Positions 50,837 to 62,411 of a stretch of DNA of 64,000 bases are shown one piece after another. Under the pieces are notes generated by a model. That model saw only the letters and a list, made by a program, of their open reading frames with translations, did no database searches and was not told the DNA's origin. This DNA comes from Rhynchosporium graminicola (taxonomy: Eukaryota > Ascomycota > Leotiomycetes > Helotiales > Ploettnerulaceae), in assembly GCA_900074885.1 (NCBI GenBank), contig FJUW01000025.1:572152-636151 (forward strand). Reading direction: 5' to 3'. Positions within the stretch are counted from its first letter, which is position 1; every line of letters begins with the position of its first letter. Made by a program: the position numbers and the translations under genes.

Positions 50837-52702
50837 TCAAGAACTAAACGACTTCAAAGCCTCAGCAATGACACCCGTCATCTCCAACACTTTCTCATCC
50901 TCCAACCTTCTTCCAACACATTGCAACGCAACCGGTGTTCCATGATAGAACTCCGGATCATAATCCGCCTGAATCTTACCATCCAGCTCATTCAACGGCG
51001 TCCAATCCTTTCTCGTTAGATCTAAATTCTTGTCCGCGAACGTTACAGGAAAAGTGCATGCTGGGTAATCTGTTCACAAAGCCGTCAGCGAAAGCTTCTT
51101 CACCCTCGTAGACTGGAAACGAATTTACCAAGAACATTGAACACCCCCGTGTAATTAACACAAAAAATATCCTGGGTCAATCCCAACCTCGGAGCCGTCC
51201 ATGGACTCGCTGCAATGATAATTCCATCCATAACCTGTTTGCCCCCCTCCGCCGTCTCATTCCACTTATCCAAATACGCCTTCTGAAACGCATTCCTCTT
51301 GATGATCATCTCTCTCAATTTCGTCGGTCCAAGCGTCCCATGCTCACCCTTCTTGTAAGTAGCCTCATATGTTTTCATAGATCCATAAACAGGCTCCTCA
51401 TATTCCAGCGTCAAATTAAGAATTGCAGCTGCGCCTAGAGTGTGGAAAGAGCGGTTCATCTCATCCGCCATAGCGGGATGGTTGAGTGCTTCCCATTCGA
51501 AGACCTCATGACCTGCTGCTTCGAGCGCTTCCTTGGTCATCACTAGCCCGCGGTTTATTGGGGGCTGGACGTGGATTTCTCCGTCGTGGTTGAGGACTAT
51601 TCCAAAGCGTAATTTGCGGGTCGGGGGCTGGATGACAGCTTCTTTCCAAGGAATAGGAAGGCATTTCGGATCGAGATCCCATGGTGACATTTGTGAAGAG
51701 AGAACGGCGCGGCAGTAGATCTTCAGGGAGGAGAGAGATCGGGACATTGGTCCATTGTTGGCGTAGATAAAATCTTGGCCGGCGATCCCAGATTTACCTC
51801 CATAGACTGGGAAACGACCAAAACTATAGGAGTGAGGGTCGTTGTCTCTGGGGGAAGGACAGGATGACCTACCTGGGTTTCAACCCATACAATCCATTGA
51901 AAGCACTAGGTATCCTGATACTCCCTCCAATGTCCGTCCCAATGCCCAACGGACTCCCTCTCATAGCCAACAACGCACCTTCACCACCACTACTCCCACC
52001 GGGAGTAGTCCCGCTATGATGCGCCCCAGTGGTCTCACCCCAAACAACATTGATGGTTTCCATCATCATCATAGCCGTCGGGACATTCGTCTTAACATAG
52101 ACCACCGCACCTAGTTTCGCTAAGACACTAACGAGAACGGTTTCTTCTGTAGTTGTTTCGTTGGCATAACATGCCATTCCGATAGATGAAGGATGCGGGG
52201 GAGTGATCATGCAGTCTTTTAGTGAGATGGGAAGGCCGTGGAGCGGGCCGATGACGGTTCCTGTTCTGGAGAGATGCTCATCTAGAGATTCAGCACGAGC
52301 CATGGCTTCCGGGAACAGGATCTCCGTCAAACAATTTGTCTAGTATATGTCATTAGCCTCATTTCCAAATCGTATAAACATATCATCACATCATAAAACA
52401 TCCCAAGAATCGAGAAAGAAAAAACAAACCAGTTGCTGAGCCACAACAGCCGCCTTACAAAACGCCTTCGTCACAGTCACAGAACTCCATTTCCTCTCTC
52501 TGATCTTTGAAAGAATTTCTTCGGCGTCTGCTTCGATAATCTCCAGTTCCTCAGCTGTGAAATGACCAGAGCTTTTTGGGAACGTGGTTAAATTCCTCGG
52601 CAAGTTTGAAAGAGAAGTTTCTGGGAGGAGTAAATCTTTTGGAATAGCATCTGCGCGCCGTTTGCGTGCTATAGCTGCGATTTCTGTGTAGTTTTGTCCC
52701 AT
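50837..52702 (-). CDS. Amidase of the amidase-signature family (fungal acetamidase-like)
   Basis: Four exons give 555 residues: 52702-52430, 52339-51873, 51823-51129 and 51069-50837. The Ser-cisSer-Lys triad is intact: Lys132 (LPISLKD), Ser207 (PGGSSGGE) and Ser231 (GTDIGGSIR), with the same 75- and 24-residue spacing as fatty acid amide hydrolase. Joins rebuild the conserved strings AQQLTNCLTEI, GLKPSFGRFP and VLDYPACTFPV. Family members hydrolyse short amides such as acetamide, or larger aromatic and fatty amides. The substrate cannot be read from sequence. No signal peptide is visible, so it is probably cytosolic. The first intron uses a GTTTGT donor. Confidence 0.93.
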
Positions 52703-54095
52703 TTTTGAAGAGTGGATTTACAGTTGTTGATTGGAGTTGATGATTAAACAATGTGTGAGATCGCGTTGGGATATGTGGCGAAGTGGGAGTTTGAGATTAT
52801 GAATTTCTATGAGCTGGACCAGGATACCTGAGCTTGATAAAGTATTGAAGTAGAAATTAGGGAATCCCGTCTTCTGAACTTGAGTCTCGCTTGGGATGAG
52901 ATTTTAATTACAGGTCATTGTCATCTTCATGACTTCGTGGTAAGTGGGAAGTGGGGTCCGTTGCGGCGGCTCCTTCCTCGGGCAAGACTAGAGGATCGGC
53001 ATTTCCTTCAGCCTCATACTTGGCCAGTGTTAATAGATAGCGAATTCTGTCCGACAACTCATATTTTGTTCGTTGGCTCTTTTCCATATTCGGTATTGCA
53101 TCTGAGCAGTTGATGGTTGTCTCGGAATCGGCGACATGGCACTTGCTATTGTCTCTCGTCTCTCATTAGGTTTTGGAGTATCATCGGTATAGCTGACATG
53201 CTTTCAAGATATCGTAGTTGTGGTGTCAAAAGTACATGGTGTACTCACTCGTTGCAGTATTAACAGGACATTCTTCCCCTCCTCACATGATCCAGCACAG
53301 GAGTTTACAATTTCCTTTTTGCCAAGGGACAAAGAAACACCTTCAGTCATATCAGTTGCCATTTATTTTGATAGGATCTGGTATTCGAACGCAGATTTCA
53401 AGAAGGGTTAGAAGAAGCTCCAATGTCCTATGTCGTGCAACAGCATGTCAGAGACTCAAAACGTGGAAAGCGTGTACCTGCATGTAAGTCACCCTGCATA
53501 TCGAATGCCGAAGCTGAAGTGAGAGATTGTTGTTTGGGTTCGAAGCGCCGAGATCTCCGGGTCCTGCTGGCTGATCAGGACTCGTGATGAGGTTTCTTTC
53601 ACTTTGAAAATATGCGCGGACATATTGCAGAAGGAGAAGTAGGTAACCATGAGGTTCGTTTTGACGTCAATGTGGTTTGCTATTTGCAAGTCTATAAAAG
53701 GGCACCGCAAAGGTACAGCCGACTGTAGGCTACAGACAGTCCTCTATGCGAGAGGCTCGACTCGCGTAGCTCATGAATGAAGGTGGAATGAATTATCTCC
53801 TCGTGATGAATGGGACAATCTATTAAGACTGAAGAAAGTAACCACACCATGAGGGAGGTTTGTTCTGCCATCCATTTATAGACGTTTTCAACCCATTGAG
53901 TAAAGGGACGAACGCATATGCTAGAATGGGGTTGCTTGTATGACAGGAGGAATAGAAGGATCACGTTGCGATATTGGGATATGAACAAGAAACTCATAAC
54001 ATTTCGTCCTTTCCCCAAACGCCATTTGTGCTGGATCCAACCGTTCGTATTTGTGTCCGCCCTAACGCCAATTTATGCATGCGAGGTCATATATC
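52703..54095. other. Intergenic region with an unexplained exon-like frame
   Basis: Mostly without recognisable genes. A plus-strand frame is open at 53193-53411, and another begins right after an AG at 53380 and ends before a GTAAGT at 53482. The two read as continuous if one base is inserted near 53405. The product is not recognised. The rest holds the amidase promoter and the Elongin C 3' flank. Confidence 0.4.
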
Positions 54096-55036
54096 TTATG
54101 CTAGAGAGGTCGTTAGCTAGAGCATTTGGAAGTGAGGTGATCGGTCTTACCATCGAGATAATCAGCAGCCATCAACAACTCCAAGCACAACTCAGGTGGA
54201 ATATCCATATCGGGAACATCGTCTCGGTTGCGGTACTTGTAATTGTAGTAGAAGTACTCCGCTACCTTCTCGAGCACGATGCTACTACAAAGGCCGAACC
54301 ATTAGTCAAGACCTTGAGATTTGTGTGTAGCATTGTAATTGTGTTGAATGCTGGAGCAGCCGCAGATGGAGAAAAGGATGAATAAAATCAACGAAATTCA
54401 AGGAGATCCACATCTGCCCATTCAGGTTTAGCCAATAGGAAGCCGGGGATCCGGAATTGGCTTTTCGGCCTCCGAGCTTTCCCCGCCATATGAGCCAGCC
54501 TTTTGTGGTGAGATGTTTGTGGTGTTGGAACAGATCGCAGGGTTGCTAGCAAATCTCATATCAAGTGTATTGAGAACATCATGCAGCGTCCGTACTTCAC
54601 TTCCTCGGAAGTAAGAGGGTCTGTAAGGACTCTTATGGTATAATCACAGACCGCTGCAGCCCGTTGTGTCCTGCATGTATGCCCCCCATTTCGTGTCTGA
54701 ATTTGTGAGGAGGACTGTGGTGTTCGGACGGTAGTAGAGGTAAACGAAGTCGCAAGGAGACGCTGTAACGTACTTGATTTCCTCAAATACGCATCTTCCT
54801 TCGCTCGATTCCCTGAAGTTGCCTGTAGAGAAGAAAAGGTATCAGCGTATGCAGAACTAACAAGCGGAAATAGCACGGGCACTTGGGCTGTCGGCTGTAG
54901 AACACTCACTCTTGGGATCCAACATCTTCCTGATAGCACCACTGTGGCAAGCGGCTTCTCGCAGGACCACGAATTCGAAGCCATCGCTAGACACGAGAGT
55001 CACATACTTGCTCAAGCCTTTCTCCGAGGATGCCAT
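54096..55036 (-). CDS. ELC1: Elongin C (Skp1/BTB-fold ubiquitin-ligase adaptor)
   Basis: Four exons give 104 residues: 55036-54910, 54822-54774, 54284-54151 and 54100-54096. The protein follows elongin C closely: KYVTLVSSDGFEFVVLREAA, SGAIRKMLDP, then SNFRESSEGRCVFEEI, IVLEKVAEYFYYNYKYR and DDVPDMDIPPELCLELLMAADYLD. Elongin C pairs with elongin B-like or BC-box proteins in cullin ubiquitin ligases and, in yeast, helps degrade stalled RNA polymerase II. Each exon is too short to stand out as an open frame, so the gene is easy to miss. Intron 2 is long (489 nt). The last exon contributes two bases and the stop; reading through its intron instead would add 12 residues after the family's usual end. 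Confidence 0.92.
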
Positions 55037-56694
55037 ATCAAATGGGCTGCAACAGAGCGATGGAGGAGAGTTGGGTTAAGCGCGAGATGCTCCTCGTACG
55101 CAGTGAACGCGAGGAAAGCCTTTATTAGCCTTTCAGCCTTGCATAAGATCGGCACGTGACTCATACTACCCCCTTTCCCAGCTCTTCGAGGAACACATGT
55201 CTGGCTTTGCTAATCGTCGGGTCGGAACACGATGTCCAGAAACATGACAATATCACAGGATGATGTTCAAGTAGCTTGGATAAGGTTGTTCAATTTTTGG
55301 ATGATTTTGCTGAAGTGAAACCCTACAAGATGAGCCAGCCACCTTGTTACGAGTTCCCAATTCTGTTCGTCAGAGGCGGTGCTCAGATCGCCACAAAGCT
55401 CCCTACTACAAGCGTCGGGCTCTGCTGGCCGGAGGTTGCTCGGTAATACTTGTCCATTATCTACAAGGTAGGTAATCTTGCCAGGTTGACTGAGAGGATA
55501 TGACTTCTGACCTGACCCTTGATCAACTATTGTACTTGTATGATCAGTGATTGTTCCTTGCACGCTTCATCTTAAAGTCTACATTTACTAAACGCCGGGC
55601 TTGGTCAAAACTATATAAAGCTCATGGGATGAATGAGAGCATGTTCGGCGGGTTTGCTTATTGTGGCACGCCATGGATGCCCCATGCTCTCCTTCGGCGG
55701 AAGCGACAAGCCACCCGCGAACCTTAGATACAGTTCGCAAGGTGAGGTCATTGATGTAGAACGAGATTCGCAATTATCTGATTCTCACGCAGAATTTTCC
55801 GCACTTTACTGTAGGATACTGTAGGTATATATCATAACTCATCATATCTCACATCTCACTCACTCACTCCTAGCTTCAGAAATGCTAACACGGGCACCTC
55901 CATACTGCGTCCGGAGTACTCGTGCTCGAACAGATCACGTTGGTAGGTAGGTAGCTGATCTTGTGAGTGTCGGCACGCGACCAAACTCTCTTCTACTCCG
56001 GATCCGGAACACTACCTAGCCTAAGGATGAGTTGTTAGCATCCGATATACTTGACTTCTCTGATTACAACCTAGATATATTAGCTAGGTCATGAAACCTC
56101 CTTGCAGATGTACTTGCGCACGGAGTCTTGACACCTGCCACCGGCGGGCTCTATAACTGCTCAACCTTCAACTTCGAAATCTACCTTATAGTGTACGGCG
56201 GGTGTATGGTAGATCAATGGAGGTATGTTATCATACGTACCTACAGGTGTAATTCAAGCATGGGGGTTCTAGTAAGCACACAGATAGATGGAATCGCCCC
56301 TGTGTTATACACCTACAGTATTATAGCGCTGCACTCCGAGCCTCCGACCTTTCGCTCGCATTTGGGTTCTGCTGATCAGTATACTCAATAAATACCATAA
56401 TCCACCCCACATGCTTGAATACCTCGGAAAATCTCCAGACTCCAGCCAGACCTGAACTTCAAGATACCCATCAACTGCCAACCCATTGGCCAGATTTGCG
56501 CTGGATCGCAGATCACCTGTCAAGTAAGAGAAGCTGGAAGCAGGGTTGCGAGGTCTGAACTTCTTGGCTCGTCTGTCGTCTCCTTGATTGCTGACCCCCG
56601 GGCACCGACAACTTCAGTATCTCATTTTCCTGATGGGCTTTTCGCTGCGAACTCCTTTTCTGTATCACTTGCTACTGCTTGAGCAGTCTTCACT
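55037..56694. other. Intergenic region between Elongin C and the Aur1-like gene
   Basis: It is the shared upstream region of two divergent genes. A minus-strand frame at 55267-55563 (98 codons) and plus-strand frames at 55633-55824 and 56128-56391 show no similarity. No RNA gene or repeat recognised. Confidence 0.5.
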
Positions 56695-58059
56695 ATGGCG
56701 GTAACAGTACTGTCCACCCTCGTGCGGTTCTTCATTCACATTTACAGAACGCTCGTGAATAGGCACGTCATCCCCGATTCCTTGTGGCACTTCTACCAGT
56801 ACAGACAATCCCCTACCTGGTGCTAACCAACCCTCTAGACATTCTTTCCTTGGTTTGCTGTGTCATATTGTCTATAATATGCTTTTCATTCTCACCTGGA
56901 TTACCACATTTAAAAATGGTAGGCTCTTCAATCCCGCCACACTTGCTATTCAATCTGAGCCTCGCTGACCCTTTCATAGCGAGGTTAATACCTGCTGCGC
57001 GGCGCCCTCTTATACACGTACACGAGCTCGAAGATGCAGACCATACCATATTCGACATCACTCCCACAGGTCTGTTTATACAAGTCACCGTCGCAGCCCT
57101 AGGTTATTTTTGGATGTATGCCCTTACCCGACGGTCGAAACTCTCCCTCCTTGCGGCATTACCACCCTTCGCACTCAACATACTCTACGCAGGTACACAT
57201 TCGCTATACAAGCCACTTGACGTCTTCGTAAGTAGCAGGATCGGTCGATCCGAGGAGTGTTGTGCTGACTTTCCAGACTTGGCTATCGTATGGAGTAATC
57301 CACTTCCTCTCCCCCTTCTTCGCGGCATTCTGGCTGTGGCTCTTTGCGTCTCCTGGTGTCGTATCGGTCTTCGCTTGGTCTTTCGGGATACAGAATTGTC
57401 TAGGAATAATTACACATCTGGCGGTGCCCACTGCGGCGCCATGGTACGGTGATCAGTACGGAATTCCGCTCCCTCCAGGAAACTATAGCATGCCAGGTTC
57501 TGCCGCAGGACTGGTTCGAGTTGACAAGGTTTTGGGCACCCATATATACGCGAACGCATTCAAGGCGTCGCCTCTCGTCTTCGGCGCATTTCCCTCGCTT
57601 CACGGAGCCTTCAGCTGCTGCTGTTTCCTATTCGTTGCACGATACTCGAGGAGGGGCACATATATCCTCGGATTCTACCTTTTATGGCAATGGTTCTCGA
57701 CAATGTATCTGCGCCATCATTGGCGTATTGATCTTCTGGGAGGCCTGGCCTATTCCGCAGCAGCGTATTCGATGTTCTACAGGTCACTGCAGAAAATGGA
57801 CAAGGCATATTCGACAGGAATTAGTGGAGGTAATGGTTGGCAGCGATTGTGGGAAGGCACGAGACTACAGTACTGGTTTGATGGGAAGCCTGGTAGAGGC
57901 TATGAGGTTGTAATGGAAGACCGAGAAGATGGTGAATATACACGAATGAGTGTTGATGATGCTGTAAGGGAACGAGATTTGGAGTCTTCTTGGATAGATG
58001 ATAGGGGAATACTTGGATGGTCGCCCAAGGAACCTACACAGGTTACTATGCACAAGTAA
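56695..58059 (+). CDS. Aur1-like inositol phosphorylceramide synthase family protein; 5' end uncertain
   Basis: The PAP2-type membrane protein is clear from about 56823 on. The main exon ends at 57227 and the last exon is 57277-58059. Aur1 family blocks are present: LSYGVIHFLSPFF, the PAAPPWY-like TAAPWYGDQYG, then AGLVRVDKVLG, and the catalytic motifs FPSLHGA and LRHHWRIDLLGG. Aur1 moves phosphoinositol from phosphatidylinositol to ceramide in the Golgi; this shorter protein could be a paralog with another lipid substrate. The ATG at 56695 gives a good membrane-protein N-terminus (VNRHVIPDSLWHFYQYRQ) but its frame meets a stop at 56827. The downstream frame is joined only by one extra base near 56820, or by a 62-nt intron 56701-56762. 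Frame break or mis-modelled start remains open. Confidence 0.78.
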
Positions 58060-58439
58060 TGATGCCTTTGGCGCTGGGATGGGTCTGGATTAGAGTCGAA
58101 GCCGTGATTGAACAGGAGTTGAATCTTCTGAGGCTCGACTTCGTGTTTGTGCATATGTCAAAAGTAGGAAACTAATTACTTGGTACTCAAACAAATCCGA
58201 TGTACGGGATGATGTGGGTACCTTCTTTGAAACTTACACAAACCACATCATAAAGTCAACCAGAAGCTAGCGGAACGACCCGCAAGCATCTATACGAAAG
58301 CTTCTTAAGCTTCTTCTTCTCAGAAGGGTCCACGTGACAAGCCTCAACGACAACATCCCAGTTGAAACTCAATTAACCTCCATTCTCTTCTCCTCCATCA
58401 TCCAATCTAAGTCATCAAGAACTCTCGGGAACTCACACC
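58060..58439. other. Intergenic region upstream of the reductase gene
   Basis: It holds the Aur1-like 3' flank and the promoter of the next plus-strand gene, C/T-rich toward its end. Nothing else seen. Confidence 0.55.
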
Positions 58440-59848
58440 ATGAGACCCCTCACACTCAATCCCAGGTTCCTTCTCTCAAAATCAAAACCCAACCTCCCAA
58501 TCCGCAGCCTCGCAACCAACTCTCAACCCATCTCACTATCACTACCAAAATCGCCACACTCACACTCACTCACCAACAAAACAGGTCTCGTCACCGGCGC
58601 TTCCCGCGGTATAGGCGCCGCCATAGCCCAAGCTTTCGCTCGAGAGGGCGTGCAATGTATTCTCGTAGGTCGGAACCGGGACTTATTAGAGAGTGTTAAG
58701 CAGGGTTTAGATGATGTTGGTGAGGGTTCTGAAAGAGAAGGGGGAGGGCGCCATAGAGTGCTTGTAGGCGATGTGGGGGAGATGGGGTTTTGGGAGGGTG
58801 TAAGGAAGGAGGTTCGTTTATTCATTTGCTTTCTTTCTCCTCTCTTTCTCTCACTTTCTCAAACACTGCATTCAGTATGCTTCGCCGTGTTCGAGAACTA
58901 AAGACGTAGTTTTGGAGGTTGGTTTTAGGATGGGACTGATATTGAAGTTTTGGTGTAGAAGAACATCGATATTCTGGTTAATGCAGCAGGCGTAACGCAT
59001 TACTCGCCTCTTTTCGTCACGAGTCCTGGTTGGTTGGAGGAGGTTATGAGGACGAATCTTATGGGCACTATGATGGGGTGTAGAGCTGTTGGGAAGGGGA
59101 TGTTGGGGAAGAAAGGTAGTGAGTTTTGTTTTTCGTCCGGATTATCCTCTTGCCTCATGCCTAGTATGCTCATGGTTTTCGCATCTACACAAGTTGGGGA
59201 AGTACTATCGAAGGTGTGGTGAAAGTGACTTGATGTTCTGAAGATACGGTGTCAAGAATATAGCTAACGAGGATCAGGATGTATCATCAATGTAGCATCT
59301 CTCCTAGGTGTCAAGGGTGGGAAAGGAAGCTCAGCATACGCAGCTAGTAAAGCTGGTGTTATCGGTATGTTTCCTATCCCATTTATAACTGTAGAATGCA
59401 CTGCAACTCACACTTCCAGGCTTGACAAGAGCACTGGCAGCAGAATTAGGCGAGAAAAACATTCGCGTCAACGTCATCGTACCCGGATACATCGAGACAG
59501 ACATGACGGAAGGTACGCCTCTCCCTCACTCATCCCTTGTTACCTTCAGCCTGAAGCTTTATTCATTGTACTTTACGTCTGGATATTCCAACCCGAGACA
59601 CATGCCGTGTGTTTGCCCCCTTACCACCCCATCATATTTTGACGCCTGAAATCAGATCCGGTAGTTTTTGTTCTAATATACAAGGTGTAGCCATGACGCC
59701 TGAAGCTCGATCAAATGCCCTGAACTCCATTCCCCTGAAACGTTTTGGACAAGCCTCGGAGATCGCAGATGCAGCTGTATTTTTGGCGAAAAATCAATAC
59801 GCGAATAACTGCGTGCTCAATCTGGATGGTGGATTGAGCGCCATATGA
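58440..59848 (+). CDS. Mitochondrial 3-oxoacyl-[ACP] reductase (FabG/Oar1-type SDR)
   Basis: Five exons give 290 residues: 58440-58811, 58959-59115, 59278-59364, 59420-59512 and 59685-59848. The first 45 residues are rich in Arg/Ser/Leu and lack acidic residues, as a mitochondrial presequence. The classic SDR features follow: TGASRGIG at 52-59, VNAAG, catalytic Ser184, Tyr197 and Lys201 (YAASK), then VIVPGYIETDMTE and the C-terminal LNLDGGLSAI. In mitochondrial type II fatty acid synthesis such enzymes reduce 3-oxoacyl-ACP with NADPH, on the way to octanoyl-ACP for lipoate. An alternative is another SDR with similar fold, but PGYIETDM and the presequence favour the FabG type. It ends 76 bp from the convergent Uba2 gene. 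Confidence 0.88.
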
Positions 59849-59924
59849 TGATCTGCTATCCTACATTAAAGATATGTAAATCTGGTAGGGAGAAGACGAG
59901 GTGAACAAGTGAGATGTGGATAGA

Positions 59925-62411
59925 TCAATCGATGAGAATGGCTCCGTCGGTATCTTCTAGGATGATGACGTCGTCGTCTTTCTTGTCCCCGGCTTGCTTT
60001 GTCTTCTTGCCAGAGGGAATATCTTCACCTAGGGCATCAGCGGCGGAGCGCTTCAAGCTAGGACCAGTGCCATTCGAGACTCCATAGGAGGAGCCGTTAG
60101 TCTTCGATGATGTTCCATTCGTGGGCTCGTCGCTGGCGGGCTTCTGAGACTTCTTCTTCCGGGGAATAGGAGAATGAGGAGAATCGCTGTTGCTGTCACC
60201 ATTGGTGGTCACAGTGATATCCAGACTCTTGATAGGCTTGCCATCCACGACGGTTCTGCAGTAAGTGTCAGATATGAGATGGTTTTTGGAGTAGTGTACA
60301 TACGATTCCTGGACATTCAAAACCAAATTTACCCTAGGATTGTCGTCATCTTCATCAATGACAGTGAGGAAGCTGTCACTCTTGATGCCTGTATTACACA
60401 TTAGCAAATGTTATTTATCATGTCTTGTGTTCACCTACCAAGCTCACTGAGCTTCTTCGATAGATTATCAGTTTCCTCAACATCATACAGGAGATTGTCC
60501 CCGAAATTGATTACTATCTCCTCGCCGTAGCCGAGCTCGACCCGCAAGAAGTCTTCAACGAGGTCCTCGAGGGTAGCTCGTGACATGTCAACGAGGAGGC
60601 GAGTCTGCGCAACACCACAGACAGGACAGTCAGGATCTGGTTGGCGGAGCCGATCTGAGGCGAGGAGTCTTTCCGGTGCAAAGGGAGATAGGAAGATCTT
60701 TCGAAATCAGTATGACAAACAGTACTCAGTGTCAACCCCAAACTTACTTCTTTCGTCGAATTGTATTTGCCATCTATAACCTTGAATGACTCGAGAACGC
60801 AAAGACCTGCTACGATAGCATTGGTCGTCGCGATGGCTGGAATAATGTTCCCTGCCATCTGCTTGATATCGAATCGGGATTTGGTCTCGATGCCGAAAAC
60901 TATCGATCGTAGGTTCGCACTGGCGGTGACAAAGTCCAGGGTGTCTTCATCGTCCTTGTCGAATATGATCGATGGTTCATCCGTGACTTCGCCAGTACTG
61001 GACCTCATCTCCGCCATCCTCTCACCTAGGCGCTCTAAGCTTTCAGGATGTCAGTATAGCCACAAATAAATGCCAGGAAAGAGCTTACCTGTCTTTGAAG
61101 ACTACCAAATTCTCCTCCAGACTCCATACCTTCTGCCCGTCCTTCAGTACCTTTTGCTTACGAGCTTGGGCTTCGACAGCCTTTTCCATGGTTGAGGCAT
61201 AGTCAACAGGCTCCGGAGGGCGTCTAGTCTTCCACATTTCCTCCATCGAGCGCAACCGAATAATGTCGTCCTTATAGACCTTGTCGAACAGTAGTTGTGG
61301 GAAAGCATCGGAACCCATAGCTTCCTTTATTTGCTTCAATGCCTGCGACTCTTGACGTAGCTTCTCGATTTCCTTGGCTGGGCCTAGTCAGTAACAGCAC
61401 CCTAGCTCTGAAGAGACTGTACAAACCGTTTTCACTATCTTCGGAATGGTCCATCTCGGGAGTTTCGTCCTCGCTAGCACCGAATACCTCACTGACAATA
61501 TTTAGCCCTCATTCAACTTCAAATATGCCCTCACTTAACCATACCTCAACAAGTAACTCTTCCCCCAGACGATGCAATGTATAGGCTGGCTCGGCGTGCT
61601 TCTAATTGTGCAGACAGGGAAGCTCTTCGGTGTCTCCTTTGGGGAACAGTCGTAGCATGCTGTCAAGCCTTTCTTGATAACCTGAACTTGTCCATTGAAT
61701 CCAGTGGTTCCACTTTCGATGAGGGGAACATCTGCGGCTAAACACATCTTGTTCACATGCCTCCGAGCATCTAAGTTATCCAGAGCGTTGAAGACCATTG
61801 TAAATCCCTTGAACCAATCTACGTTGAACTGCGGATCCTTGATATTTGCGTGATGAGCCTCAAGCTTTACATTGGGGTTGAACTTATGCGCCGCATCCTT
61901 AGCCACCTATCATATTCCCTATCAGTACTCGCAATCCTGTTATGATGTATACAACTAACCAAAGCCTTCGATTTCTTGATGTGCTCGTGTCTGAAGAGGA
62001 ATTGCCGATTGAGATTGCTTAGATCGATCGTATCGAGATCCACGATGTGGACTTCTCCAAAGCCAGAAAGGACGAGATTCTTGAGTAGTTCGCATCCAAT
62101 CCCTCCGGCGCCAACCATAAGAATCTTTGCCTATCCGAAAACATCAGTAAAGGACCTCACGCACTCTAGGCGCAATGGCTAGCATGCACAAGCTCGCGGA
62201 GGCTTCTGGGGGCGAAGAAATTACAGCAGACTCCAGATTTCGAATACGCTGAGGTACCTTCCGTCTTGGATCTGCTGCATTTGCGCTGCTGAAGCTGGAG
62301 ATCGCACCCCAAGTCGAGGCGCTGTGAAGTGCTCACCTCTTTGACACGTCTGTTTAATGGACCTCCCAGCGATTGGGAGTTGTACTGATCGCGCTTTCCG
62401 ATTGAAGCCAT
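59925..62411 (-). CDS. UBA2: SUMO-activating enzyme subunit Uba2 (E1 catalytic subunit)
   Basis: Nine exons give 642 residues: 62411-62337, 62130-61960, 61906-61545, 61491-61427, 61377-61089, 61039-60748, 60697-60439, 60388-60304 and 60255-59925. The ATP-binding motif [14 protein letters not shown] lies at about 30-43, followed by NLNRQFLFR. The catalytic Cys181 is in [10 protein letters not shown]. Zinc ligands are CYDC and the late CPVCG. The ubiquitin-fold domain holds DNLLYD, and the tail is Lys-rich with likely nuclear signals. With Aos1 it adenylates SUMO, forms the thioester on this cysteine and passes SUMO to Ubc9. The acceptor of exon 5 may lie 6 nt earlier without breaking frame. 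Confidence 0.95.

Noticed and set aside
53918..54385. Plus-strand frame of 155 codons
   Set aside because: Antisense to the Elongin C exons 3 and 4, which have clear family similarity and splice sites.
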